Of a stretch of DNA of 64,000 nt, positions 24,226 to 36,411 are shown one piece after another. The stretch comes from Paramacrobiotus metropolitanus. Taxonomy: Eukaryota > Tardigrada > Eutardigrada > Parachela > Macrobiotidae. The notes beneath the pieces were generated by a model. It did not search any database. It saw nothing but the letters and a program-made list of their open reading frames with translations, and was not told the DNA's origin. The position numbers were made by a program, and so were the translations under genes. Location: contig NW_026570264.1 of NCBI RefSeq assembly GCF_019649055.1, forward strand, positions 186,001 to 250,000, given 5' to 3'. The stretch's first letter is position 1, and every line of letters starts with the position of its first letter.

Positions 24226-27200
24226 TTAGTAGATATGGTTGGATTGGGTGTCATACCAGCCGCCGCGGCCCACCGTGCCGGACGGTAGATAATGCTGGTC
24301 TTTGCTGGCGTACCCGTTGTAGATCACCGGACAACACTGTTAATTTGATAAACAACAACGATTTCGCTGCATTTTTCTCCCAAAAATGTGCAATGGGTCC
24401 ATATTATTATAATTAGCTGTTTTAAACATTTTTGTTTGCCACCTATGTTCGTATTAAAATGTGAACAAATCCGCGATTCATCTATCTGTTTTCTAACACC
24501 TTTATTAGCAGTGATCTAAAACGTGAGAATACTACACTAATTAGCATAAAATTTTAACCATAAGAAAGGCTGTGCAATATGATATTAATAATATTACGCG
24601 GCTGTGCTCAATAATATTACGGGCTGTAAAGGTCACCTTTATGCGCTGTGCTTAAAGTAAACTTCACCATAAAATTTTTTTAGGAATTATTAATAATTAA
24701 TATAAATTTATTGAATTACAGGAAAACGGATGTTTTCATTTTACCTGCATCCAGACGAAATGATTGAGTCCATCGTTGGGATTAACGGCCTGTCCAAGCC
24801 CGGTCATAACTTCATTCGTCTCACATTTCACGAGCCAGTAGCCGTCGTAATGCTCTCCGCGTCTACAGAAAAAAAATTTATTTAGATAAAGTAGATAATA
24901 ATATGTTTATTTAGTGAAATTAAATTAGACATATTTAAATAAAAATCTTTCAAAATCGTCCGTGAAACAGATCGCAGTATGACGCACTTATCGTGTGTGT
25001 ACTTCCATTCGCAACGCGAATAGTCGATGTGGTATCCCGCTGGGGTTTTACCTGTCGTATGGTAAAGGTCACTTAGTTATTATGTCATTACAACTGTCAC
25101 AGTTAAGCTACAACGTACATACAGCATTTCATTAGGCTCGGCACGCCGGGATCCTGGAAAACGTTGGAAAACAGACCTAAAGAGAAGTTAAGTGTGCTAA
25201 AAATCGATGTACAGTAAATTTATGGAGTTTTTTAGCTTCGTTTTCGCACCGGTGGTGAAGGTATCCACCGTGTCTTTCGGCCAATACTTGTCGTAACAAT
25301 AAAATTCTTTGGCTCCCATTGTAACGTTTCTGAAAAAGTCCCGAAATGATCCTAAGGATTTTATTATTAGATTAAACATTAAACATTTGTCTATATGTTT
25401 TCATTTTGATTTCCACAAAGAAGCGGTACTTTTTGTATTTTGATTTGCTTGTTTTTCCGATAAGTATTTCATCCGTATACATATAGTAAATGCGTACATA
25501 AACCTACGCTGGACATTTATATTTGCTGGCTGATTTTCAGCTTCTTCATATTTTTTGCTTATAATGATTTTTATCCCAAATAATGCTTACATGATAAATG
25601 TGAGAAAAAATAAATAAGAAGGTTGTACCTGACATTACAGCTGCTGTAGAAAGGATAAATGCCCTTTGACGGCGGCTTCATGGGGAACATAAATTTGCAC
25701 CAGACCTCTGTGAAGACGGCACGAGCAAAGCGTGCATTAGAATTCTGTTTTAACGATACATTCGCGCTATTTTATTCGTCTGGAAATGATACTTACGTTC
25801 CACGCCGATGAACATGCGCACCGCGTCAAAAATTCTGCAAAGACCGTTAAAAATTAGATAATCGTAGTGCACGGGCAATGTCGGGAATCTTCTATCCATT
25901 TTCTCCCCAAGTATAATGCTAAACCCGAACGCAGCTATTGCTGATTTATAATTAGTACGTGCCTCTTAATTTTTTGGTCCATGAACAAACTCATTCTGCT
26001 ACATCAGTGGTTTTTGATAAAATTTTTATATTTTGTACGAAATGAGTTATTGATCAATTCTCACAGAGTTTATTCTTTTGAACTAATATAACCACAAAAT
26101 AGGAATAATTTGCGTCAGGCAGATTTTTACAAAAAATTTAAAACAGTATATCTGTATAGATGTAGATACGGTTTTTGATTTTTTTAAAAAGTTAATATTA
26201 TATTTATTTTCGCTTTCTCGCAACATAGTCCTGACAAATAACTGAAGCGAACATTTTTGATATTATTAGTAAATGTCGTTATTTCAGCAGATGCATACAG
26301 ATACATCTCTTTCTGTCAGTCAAATTATTCTTGTCATAATAAAAATTGCTCTTTATTGATAAATCTTGTCTTAATAAAAAGGCGCTTCATTGATGAATTT
26401 TGTGTTAATAAAAATTTGTCTCTCTCTCTAAAATTTCAATATAAACATAGTTCGAGTTTAATCTTGAGCAAACTGTGAATAAAATTACGGTCGTGCGTAG
26501 CAATTTTTATTTGTCGTAAAAACACCGGGAACGACCCTTATAAAATGATTCAATCTGCAATAAAACCGGCCACGCAGCGAAAAACGAAACCGAAAAAAGA
26601 AAAATGAATAAAAAATGAATTATGCAATGAAGCCATTAACTGCCGGCAGTTGCAAGTGGAAGAAAGCTCAAGAAACGATTGTTCTCGAATTATAAACCGG
26701 AGAAAAAGAAGTCTGACGGGAAGTGTGAATGAACTTGACCTTCAAAGTGGCCTTACCCGATCATGGCTTCGCCGTCATTGCACTCGGTCAGCCACTTGTT
26801 GTAGGGGTCCGAATATCCCCCGGCAAAGTAGTTCGTTCCTAATATACAGTCACCGGTACCTACACAAAAATAAAGGTAAATTAATAAATTATTAACAACA
26901 TTAGAAGTTTTATTTTGCTGAATAAAGTATAACCAAGGAATTCACAATTTTAAAAAACGAAAATTAAAATAAGAGCACAGCAAAGCTATCAGGGCGAGCA
27001 AAACAAACAAACGCCGGTAAATATCATCTTTCTCTCATAGTAAAATATGTAATTCTCCGGTTTTACTAAAAAATGCAACTTCGCTTTCATAAAATGCTGT
27101 TTGCTATTTATTAACAAAATGTAACTTTCATTAGTCGCTTATTTTCCATTTTCTAAGTTTTATTTTTTTAGCAGGATCATGTCAGAAAAATTAACAAGCA

Positions 27201-27386
27201 GTTGGTTAGATATGTGTACGACGATCATAAAAATCTTTACGTTGCGAAACCGGTTGGTTTTCAACAGCGTAATTTCAGGTTTGCCTTACCAAAACATTTA
27301 TGTCGGTCATAATATCCGGCAAATACACTTATCACATCCAGAATCACCGCTACCAATCCCGAGAAAACTATCCTGGATAGCCGCAT
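24226..27386 (-). CDS. D1: small secreted Cys-rich protein, possibly dermatopontin-like (eight exons)
   Basis: Exons (high to low) 27290-27386, 26757-26859, 25797-25834, 25629-25707, 25250-25329, 24988-25051, 24745-24862 and 24226-24336 join in frame to 690 nt, giving 229 residues. It starts MRLSRIVFSGLVAVILDVIS, a signal peptide or anchor, followed by AGYYDRHKCFG. About eleven cysteines follow. Two repeats look alike: WLTECNDGEAMIG...VWCKFM and WLVKCETNEVMTG...VWMQCCPV. The pattern C-x(2-4)-V-x-TG ... W-x(2)-CC resembles dermatopontin/DERM domains of the extracellular matrix. That assignment is tentative; secretion and disulfide bonding are more secure. The gene model is supported by an independent paralogue, D2, with the same exon borders. 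Confidence 0.75.
26329..26420. repeat. Short tandem repeat, about 35-bp unit, in D1 intron 2
   Basis: Three imperfect units share TTGTC/TTGTG then TAATAAAAA and a GATGAAT/GATAAAT end. Non-coding. Confidence 0.5.
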
Positions 27387-29523
27387 AATGCCGTCGGCTA
27401 ATTACGCTAATTATGCAGACAGCCAATCACAGCTTAGTCGCAATTAACACACAGTCACTAGGCAAATCCGATTAAAGCCGCGCAATAGCCGGCGCACACA
27501 TTCAATCTCCAATCATCCGCTTGATTTATCCACAGACAAAAAACAGATAAAGGCGTCGAATAGCCAATCACAAAACGGGATTACCGCCGGTTAATTTAAA
27601 CCGCATAGAATTTATTAAAACTTGGTGCTCGTCATGCGGAAAAAGAGCAGGAAGGTAAAAGATGATTGTAGAGTAAGAAAAGCCGGCGTTATTGTTTAAC
27701 ACACAAGAGTACTGATCAAAAGCGGCAGATGGAGCGTGTGTGGAGAAGTGTGTGCTTTTTGCAGCGAGCAATTTTTCTTTCTTCTCCTGCGTGATGCTGC
27801 TGTACATTTTCGGCGTTTTAAGCCCGTCGGCCAAATTACACTGATCTTGGCGCAGGAGACAATGAACTGCACGGATTTACTGTATCCGTTAAAGGCGCAG
27901 TACGCTGGTTTTACAAGTGCTAATTTTCTGCCGTTATTTTGTGGCGATTGTTATTTTGAAGTTTGAACGATGCCGGGTAAATGTGTAAAGTCAGATTTGT
28001 GAGGTGTTGAATGCGGACGAGCGATGGATTCTTGACATAATTTTCGGTTTGACAGAGAAATTAAATAATAAAATAAATAGCCAATTAACTAAATAAATAA
28101 GCAATAATAAAAGATAATTTAAGTGAAAAATAAGCAAATATGCTTATTATTACTTACTTCTAAATTCGGGATAAGTTAATGCCCAATAAACAATGAAATT
28201 TAAGTAAATACTAAAAAAACTTAAATACTTAAATTAAAATGAAACTAAATACTTAAAATATTAAAAAGAAAGTGTTAATTAATAAATTTATAATCAAAAT
28301 TAGTGATAGTAGCTCAGTAATATTTTCTGACAAATGTATTTCTTTATAAGCAACACTTTGCTAATTCAGTTTCGTCTTGATGCTGTTTTCATATGTATTC
28401 CGCCTAGCAAGCGGTGAAAAACATAAAGTGCGTGTTAATCAGATCTGGTTAGAAATGCTGATCATCATTAAACAGCCACATTAAAGGATAATCATCCCCA
28501 TTAATCAACAGCAATTATGACGGGTGTTTCAGTAATCCGCAACGTGGATACATTGTCGATGCTCGTAGTGACTGCAGACTGCCGAATGCGGCATCCCGCG
28601 GCGCATCGATATCGTTCGAATTGGTCATGTAGAAAGGTTTTGAGTAATGAGTTTACTCACATCGGAAGTGGATACACGGTATAGACTGTAATGACAGCGA
28701 TACTACCGCTGATTAACCGTTATGAATAAATCACCATAAATTTATGCGGGATTTGTAATTTATGCGCAACGTTGTGGTCAAGCGTAATAGCGCAGAAGAT
28801 ACTCATCTTTATACTCGTACACTGCTCATTACAATAAATATTGCGGAAGATTCGTATTAGCATGGTTGTCTAACCGGTTGACCATGCATTAATTGCTCTT
28901 TAACCGGCTTGCCATGAGCCCAGCACTGTCAAGCTGAATATGCATCTGTCACTACTTACTACTGCAATGCGCGCAGTGTGTTGCGTGCAGTCCGGTCTTT
29001 ACGTCAAATTGCCACTGGGACAAAACCTTTATTTGATTGATATTTCATTGCGATTGATCCTCCCATCTGTACCTGCTGTAAATCTAAAAGCAGCACACTT
29101 TAGCCTTTCACTGCCGTTCGGTTTTGTTGAAACGGATTTAGTAGAATCAACTAAACACAGCGTTCACTAGGCTTTACAAGAAGAGAATCGTAGTACACGG
29201 GCTCGATATCTCCCGTTAATCGTTGGCGTACGGGCATAAAGCAATATTTTCTTACATGTACAACCGCGGAGTTCAGTGAATCATTTACGATATTTTTTGC
29301 AACAACGATGCCCCTAATCGTATTAAATTTTTAGATTAGTCAGATGTTTCCATTAGAGGCGTAATACCGGAATTACAATGCAAACATGACCATAGCATTT
29401 CTGTGATTGAACTTAATTCTACCACTTGTCAGACTGTGGCTGATGTCGTGGTTGGTTCGTTTCCCGGGAAACTGTTTAGTCCTTGCAAGAATCCGGTCGT
29501 CATTCACAATCTCAAGCGACCCC
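27387..29523. other. Region between D1 start and Gr1 end
   Basis: No gene recognised. Part of it (about 28510-29240) aligns with 37820-38350 in the second unit, including GACGTGGATACA-like and GAGAATCGTAGTA. It therefore belongs to the duplicated block and must contain the D1 promoter. Confidence 0.5.
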
Positions 29524-31759
29524 TCAAACACCACATCCAGTACTGTTTGAATGGACAAGAGGGGCGCCCTTTACCAGCTCCTTCACCAGAACGGCATATG
29601 TGGCGAAGAATCCCATCAGCTGCTCAACGAAGCCAACAACAGCAACGCAAATACATTACGTGTAATAAAAATAAGCCGCTTAAATATGTAGCACCACGCA
29701 CCGCTGCAATGAATCCGCGGTCAATGACGAAGAACCGTCCTCCGGTCAGCCGTGGTGGTGTCTGCCGCATGGAGCGCAAAAGATGCGCGTACTCGATCGT
29801 CGCCAGAGAATGAGTGAGTCCCGCCTCATCCAGCGGTGCTAACAGCTTGTCCAATAGCTGTTCTAACTGCCAAACAAAAGCACGATTTACCAATTGCAAA
29901 TTCTTTTTGTCCACTAGTATTCTTATCGACTTTGATGTTGTTTGACGGTGTTTAACCTGGTCGGCGAATTTTACGAGTACATCCGGTACAATGTGAACTA
30001 GATAGCCCGTGTACGTAAGTGCATTATCGAGCCTGAAACGTTAATTAATGTTTTTCTGCCCAGCACTGAGTGAGCCGGTACATTTTATGGGCCGAAAGAT
30101 TCGTGAACTGAGTGGAGAACCGTGTTCCGCAGCTTTTATTACGCAACGTTCAACTCAACTCTCAAGTAGTGCGCTCTTTAAGTTTTTTTGTAATTTTGAT
30201 GCCCACTACTAAAGAAAGGCGCTCTCGACACATTGCACGGTGCCAGCTTTCTGTTGTGATCGAGACAATCGTAGTACAGCGGCTTTCGCATTCTGTCCCA
30301 AGTTTACAGTGCTCGCATTCGGTGTGTCCTTAGGTTCATACAATGCCTTAGTTTGACGTTTAATACTTGTATCTTTTTTTGCCACACTTCGATTTACTTC
30401 AAATTTTACTCACTTTGATTAAAAGGTTCCATATTTCGCTAGGTATCAATATTCCACACAAGAAAATTTGCAGAAACGATTTCTTTTTTTTGTGAGAATG
30501 CCGAATTGTACCCGGCTTGGCTGCTCAATAAACAACCAATAAATCTATCAATTAATCAATCATACTAAAAACTTGCTCATCAATTTATAAAAACAAATAT
30601 TAATAAAATTCAACAAAAAACAAAGTGCATAAACAAAAGCATAAATGATGAGCAAAATGAGGAGAAGGCATATTCATCTGTCAGCATTTATTCATGTAGC
30701 GCGCCCTATTTATTCATGTAGTATCCATCGCCCCATGTTTCACCGGTGACCGGTGAGCGTAATACAAATCCATTTACCTAATCAAAGTGAGCGAAATAAG
30801 AGATATATTGAAGTACGCATAAGTTACGCATAAGTAATGATGAGTTATATGCCCACCTCATCCTGCAGTTGGATCGTCAACACCACCGGCACCAGCAGCG
30901 CCGTCACCACCAGCACAATCACCAACGCCGGCACCAGCGCCGTCACGGACCCGTTCGCATCCGGCTTGCGGAAGCTCTGCACGAATCCCAACACCGTCAA
31001 ACTGCTGGCAGCAATGTGCACCAGCATTATTAAGGAAAACGCACTCTCAAGGGAAGTAATGTATTTGCGTATCTCCAACACTTTTACTCTAACGTCATCA
31101 GCAGTTTCATCTCTTGACAGACTGCGAATGCGATGAACTCCATCCAGGATAAACAAGCACATTATCGCGATAATTAAACTGGATAGTAACTGCGGGAAGC
31201 CCATGAACGGATACGTCACACACTGCCACGCCCACAACGGCATGTCGTCCGCGCCGACGACACCGAAATATTCCGTGTCCATGGTCAGCGGTAGCGTGCC
31301 GAGGGCGTACTCATAGCCCACCAGAAACTGCGTGATAAAATGCAGAATAACGTACAATATCGGGAAGAGTTTGCTACAATGTTTCCAGAGAATATTTTTG
31401 TAGGTATTTTCAGTGGATTGCGTCTGCAGAGCGCAGATTTTATGGAAGGATTTTTGTTTGAAGGTGAAGATGACTAAAATCAGGAGAGCGGCTTCATACG
31501 CGAAGAGGAAACGGGAGTATTCGATAAAAGTCAAAATGCCCAAGGAAATGGTGGAGTGGATCATGATCAGTACACTGAGCAACAGAAACACGGCGACCAC
31601 CAGCCAGTAGCAGCATTTGATGGCTAAAATGCCAGCCGAGTAGCTGAATTTCTGGCAGAGGTGAGAGTGTTCTTCCGGAAAGGAGGTTCGAGACTGCGTG
31701 CGCAGGAATAAGAAAGTTCGGAGAATGGTATATGCCGCACCGGCCGACATCGTCGACAT
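29524..31759 (-). CDS. Gr1: gustatory-receptor-like seven-pass protein (three exons)
   Basis: Exons 30857-31759, 29702-29866 and 29524-29619 give 387 residues. Exon 1 holds six hydrophobic segments (roughly residues 43-66, 72-100, 131-155, 178-202, 235-262 and 270-292). Exon 2 has RQTPPRLTGGRFFVIDRGFI. Exon 3 has the seventh segment, GFFATYAVLVKELVK. This order (loop with L/F-T-..-F-..-D, then TM7 with a TY motif) is the hallmark C-terminus of insect-type gustatory receptors, ligand-gated channels in the membrane of sensory cells with a cytoplasmic N-terminus. The canonical TY-x5-QF reads TYAVLVKEL here. All frames are open. The family call is strong by architecture; the ligand is unknown. 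Confidence 0.8.
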
Positions 31760-33090
31760 TTACAGATAATAGTTTACAGTGTTATTATTCTACGAAAGAA
31801 ATAACAGATAGTTAATAGTTATAACTTATACATGTATCGGTATGATGATGGAAAAAGCGAGCCTGCTGGTCGATACGACGAGTCTACGGTACAGAAGTAG
31901 GTAATGTTATTGTCGTACCGTGGTGGCTGAATGAATTTGCCGGCAATGAACATCACGATTTAAATGGAAAGACTGGATCAACTGCAATGCTGACATTGCG
32001 GAAAAATTACAATATTAGTACTTCCTTTGTCTCGTTAATACGGATGCGGGGTGTGCAATGAAATTGACTCAGTTGACGCACATCGAGTGGGATCCATTCT
32101 CTGGATGGTCCTTTCTGCAGCTCTCCGGTAATTGCCGTCATTGCTCGATGCTGACTGAGCATGTTCTATTTGTACTCTTCAGTATTAAATTGTACGACAT
32201 CTATTTACAGATACTAAAGCAAAATGAACGAATGCTCTGCATCGGTAAATCTGTCCTTGGAAGTAAGACCAGCTCTTCGCAGCCAGCCAATAAGCAAGCA
32301 CCGGTTTCATATATGTAACACCAAGCACCAACAATATGTAACACGGGGGTGTACCAATTTAACCATATGTTGGGTACCTCTCGTCTTAATATTGTGTATA
32401 TACAGATACAATAGGCTCAAGGCTTTTGTGTGGGTATTGAAATTCATTTAATTATTCGTATCGTTGCTGGTTGTTCCTCTAACGACGTTATTTCAATGAC
32501 AATGTTGGCCATGATAAAGTATAATTTCAAAACCGAAGAAAACTCGTAACGAACTCCGAAATGACCAAAAGTGAAAGCGTGGGAACCAAAACTGTAGTCT
32601 AGTGGCACTTCTTGTAATTATTCCGCTTTTCTACCAGTACCATAATTAGGTCATTTTCAATAAAGCGCAAAAGTATTCTGAATTACGTGTCATTTCTTAC
32701 ATCCAGTAAGCAATTTAAAGAAATTTAATAAGTGTTTAAGTCGCAAAAGTTCTCCAGAACACCGGAGAAGCGCGTGTGGGCACGTTTTTGAAACAGCGCT
32801 GCAGCATCGCTGTTATTCGTGATCTCAACATGATAGACATCTTTACTTGATACCGAGTTCAGTAAAGGAAACGAATGGACACCGTCCGAATACACAGAAC
32901 ATATACGCCGTAGTGCGGTAATAACGATGCATGGGTATCAGTTAATTTATTCACTCAACTTTCGCGAGCTCGAGTCTCTAAAGAACTGAAATTGTCAAAA
33001 TTTATGTACTGTACTTAAAATATACCGAAACGTGCGGCAAATAGCCATTTGATGCGGCGCCGGGAACACGTTGTGGTTACTGTGAGTAGC
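31760..33090. other. Upstream region of Gr1 with conserved minus-strand segment
   Basis: Aligns with 40705-41640 upstream of Gr2. Minus strand 32030-32160 contains an open piece with TAITGELQKGPSREWIP and LDVRQLSQFHC that is conserved in the Gr2 copy. Otherwise AT-rich, without recognisable genes. Confidence 0.45.
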
Positions 33091-34747
33091 CACGGTTGAA
33101 TTGACTGTCGTACCAGCCGCCGCGGCCCACCGACCCGACGGTAAACATTGCTGGTCTGTAGATCACCGTGACAACACTGTCCACAGAACGAAGCTAATTG
33201 GTGTGTATTACAATTATCTGCAAGAAAGTCAAAGGATTATTTATATATATTTGTAATCGAAGAATCAATTTGCTGAAAGGTTTTTTTTAGAACCACGATT
33301 CGTCTCCCAAAAGAAACAGAAATATTAATTTTAAATAGTTGATTGCAAACGATCTAGTGCACTATGTTGTACTAGCGCTAAGGCAGTAAATTAATAAAGC
33401 AAAACGTGGAAATTGCGCTAAAATAATAATACGAACCTGGAAAAGTGTTACATTAATTATAGATTCACGGCTTGTCCCAGCCCGATCATAACTTCATTTG
33501 TATCACATTTTGCCAACCAATAGCCGTCGTAATGCTCACCGCGTCTATAAAAAAATTACTTTAAAATTCAGAATTTGTTTTTATAAATTTGGTGATTTTT
33601 TTTATCTTGTCGTAATATCGTTTTTCTTCTTTTCAGTAATTTTAATAATTTTATAATAACTCTGAATATCGCAGCGCGACGTACTTATCGTCCGTGAACT
33701 TCCATTCGCAACGAGAATAATCGATATGGTATCCGGGCGGGGTTTTGCCTGTTATACAGGAAAGGTCACCCACGTTAGCCTTGCGCTCTAAAGTAATACG
33801 TCTTGGTTTAACCTACGTACAGCATTTTATCAAGCTTGGCCCGCCAGGATCCTGGAAAATGCTGGAAAACAGACCTGCATAGACACTAACGGAAGTCAGG
33901 ATTGAGAATACTGATGAAATATTTATTCGATTTCTGCAATTTTTTGCGCACCAGTGGCGAATGTATCCACCGTGTCCTGCGGCCAATACTTACCGTAACA
34001 ATAAAATTCTTTGACTCCCTTCGTGATGTTCCTGAAATGAGAATATGGTAAAATTCTGCATGTTAAACAAATGTTTAATAACATTTTAAAAATTAAATGC
34101 CTTTTTGCATACAGTCTCAGGGAAACATGTAGTCCCAGGGAAATAATTCACGAGTTCGGTAATTCGATTCAATTCAGTACATAATTTATAAAAAAACTTT
34201 GCTTAACGACTGCGTTGACTTACTTATTTCCTCACCTAACGTTACAGATGCTGTAGAAGGAATAAACGCCCTTGGACAGCGGCTTCATGGGGAACATAAA
34301 TTTGCACCTGACCTCTGTATACACAGCAAGAGCACAGTCTCCTTTACGTTACCCGTTTCATGTGATACAATCGCGTTTAAGTATCACATTCTTAGCGAAA
34401 TTTATACTAACGTTGCACGCCCATGAATATGTGTACATCGTCAAAATAGCTGCAAAGAGCAGTCAGTATTAAAATAATCGTAGTGCATGGGCTGTTGCTT
34501 CCAACTGTCTATTTCGCTATCCAGCCGAAAGCACATCCAGCCGCTATCCAGCCGAACTTTTGAATAAATTTTCATCGTTCGGTAAACGAGTAACGAACTA
34601 AAAAGTTAACATGCAATAAACTGAATAAAGCCATGAAGTTTTACAGGGCAAAAGGTTAAAAAAGATTGTTCGCTTAATATTACATCGACAAAAGAAAAAC
34701 GGTACAACGGGAAATGCAAATGCATTTGACCTTCAACGTGGTCTTAC

Positions 34748-36411
34748 CATACAGACAATGAACATACGCCGCGTCTCTCTCCGCTCTGTATGACAGGAGT
34801 AATCAGTCTCTCTCTAGTCCTTTTATATACATTGTCCGGATGCTCGGTCCATAATAGAGAGAAACTTTTCGGTATAGATGACGTCACAAATACCCTTGGC
34901 TGCTGAGCGTTCACTGTGTTCACTGTCTTGGTCTGTGAATAAGTGGTTGGTGGTCTGTTAACACAGTAAGTGGCTGGTCACTGCGATTTCTTCCAAGCAT
35001 AAACAATAGAGCGATTAATCAAGATTAAATGCAATTACATCCAGACAATACTAGGAGATTTCTTTAACCCGTAAGAAACGTAACAACTAACAGCTCACAC
35101 GAAATTTAGTTGCCATCGCACTGAGTAGGCTGTATGCATGTTAAATTTTGTTGAAATAATGCTTAACATTTGACTATAGCCTGCTAGCGTTGACTTGATG
35201 TATTAATTTGTGTTATATATTATGCGGCATTTAAAATGCCAGATTACTGTTATGTTCCAAACTGTCCTAATAAAAGAGGCACTAGCAAAGCGTTATCCTG
35301 GCATACATTTCCTTCGCGAGACAAACATCCTGATAACTGGCAAATCTGGTTTAATTTTTGTCAATGCGCTGAAGAACCGTCCACTGCTGCAGTAATATGT
35401 TCCGACCATTTTGTTAATTCTGATTATCACTGTGCCTATCAAGCGGAGTTATGTGGCCGAGTACGCAATCGCCGGCTTTTAGACGATGCAGTCCCATCAC
35501 GTAACAGTCCCACGGATTTAAGGCCTCATGGATACTGCAGCCCAAAAAAGAAACGTGCTTTATCTGCAGGTATATCACTAAACTAACAACTCAAGCAGTT
35601 ACTTTTAAGCATAATACAGAATGATTCGGTAACGACGAATTGTCAGTGTATTCGGTTGTAGCGTGAATTTAGTTTTATAGATGTTTTTATCGCTATTTGA
35701 CGCTTATTAATTTGTCGAATATAGCAACAGTTGTATAGCATATGCATAATGTAATATGTGCATATATCATTATGTATGTATCGAGCCATTTATCCTAGCG
35801 GCTACGGAAATTTTCGTGCAGTCTCTTCTTACTATGCATGTAAAACATAAGACTTTAATGGAAAAGTCTCGCCGGTACGGGAGCTCCAAATCAAAGCACG
35901 CCTCTGCCGTTCACAAAGCAATCAAGTACGGATATGCACGACCTGAGTATGATGTAAGTATCAAGTATTAAGAATTCGTCATCAAATTTAAATAATTTGC
36001 CTTATTGTTGGATAATTTTACTTATTGTTGGATTTTTTAAATGTGTATATTCTCGGGTTTGTAGGACTGCGAGGAGGATGAAGATGGGGGAATGTGAAGG
36101 TTTTTGTGGTTTTTGATCGTTTTTGTTTTAATTTTTTCTGTCATATCTAGTACTTTGTGATGCATTACATTGATTGGTGCGCATACATTCGTTTCGTTAC
36201 AGTGCATTATTAACGTTTATTGCTCGGCCGCTATTTTTGCGACCGCAAAAAATGAATTATGAAATAGACCAGTCATGACACAGTTCATTGTTCAGTTGAG
36301 GAACAGGGCGGAGCATGTCATAACCCGAGCATCCGACCAAAGTTTTATGACAGTGATTGCTCCTGTCATACAGAGCGGAGAGAGACGCGGCGTATGTTCA
36401 TTGTCTCTATG
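34748..36411. mobile_element. 1.66-kb inverted-repeat DNA transposon encoding a THAP domain
   Basis: Inverted repeats of 58 bp (34748-34805 and 36354-36411) differ at only two positions. They start CATA.AGACAATGAACATA and are followed by weaker subterminal inverted similarity around GGATGCTCGG. The 7-bp direct repeat GTCTTAC flanks it at 34741-34747 and 36412-36418; reading the border one base differently gives 8 bp. D1 has the empty site. Coding content is a THAP-type zinc finger only, with no transposase catalytic domain, so the element looks non-autonomous. THAP fingers occur in P-element transposases, which also make 8-bp duplications; membership in that superfamily is inference. Confidence 0.88.
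35236..36096 (+). CDS. THAP zinc-finger protein inside the transposon
   Basis: The first exon begins MPDYCYVPNCPNKRGTSKAL and runs to a donor after TTATCTGCAG at about 35571. It shows the C2CH THAP signature: C-x4-C (CYVPNC), W in LSWHTFP, W in NWQIWFNF, and C-x2-H in VICSDHF. It then has a basic stretch CSPKKKRAL that could be a nuclear signal. A second open piece (about 35830-35953, MEKSRRYGSSKSKHASAVHK) ends at a GTAAGT donor, and a short acidic end (DCEEDEDGGM, stop near 36096) follows an acceptor. How the pieces join is uncertain because exon phases were not fully resolved. THAP domains bind specific DNA; with no nuclease domain the product could act as a repressor of its own family. Confidence 0.65.

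Noticed and set aside
29403-29813. Plus-strand frames opposite Gr exons 2-3 (also at 42105-42464 and 44734-45219)
   Set aside because: Antisense shadows of conserved Gr exons; the PPRLTGG-bearing minus strand is the coding one.
30845-31759. Treating the large Gr exons as complete six-pass proteins
   Set aside because: Each is followed by the same two short exons supplying the PPRLTGG loop and TM7 in frame, so the single-exon view is wrong.
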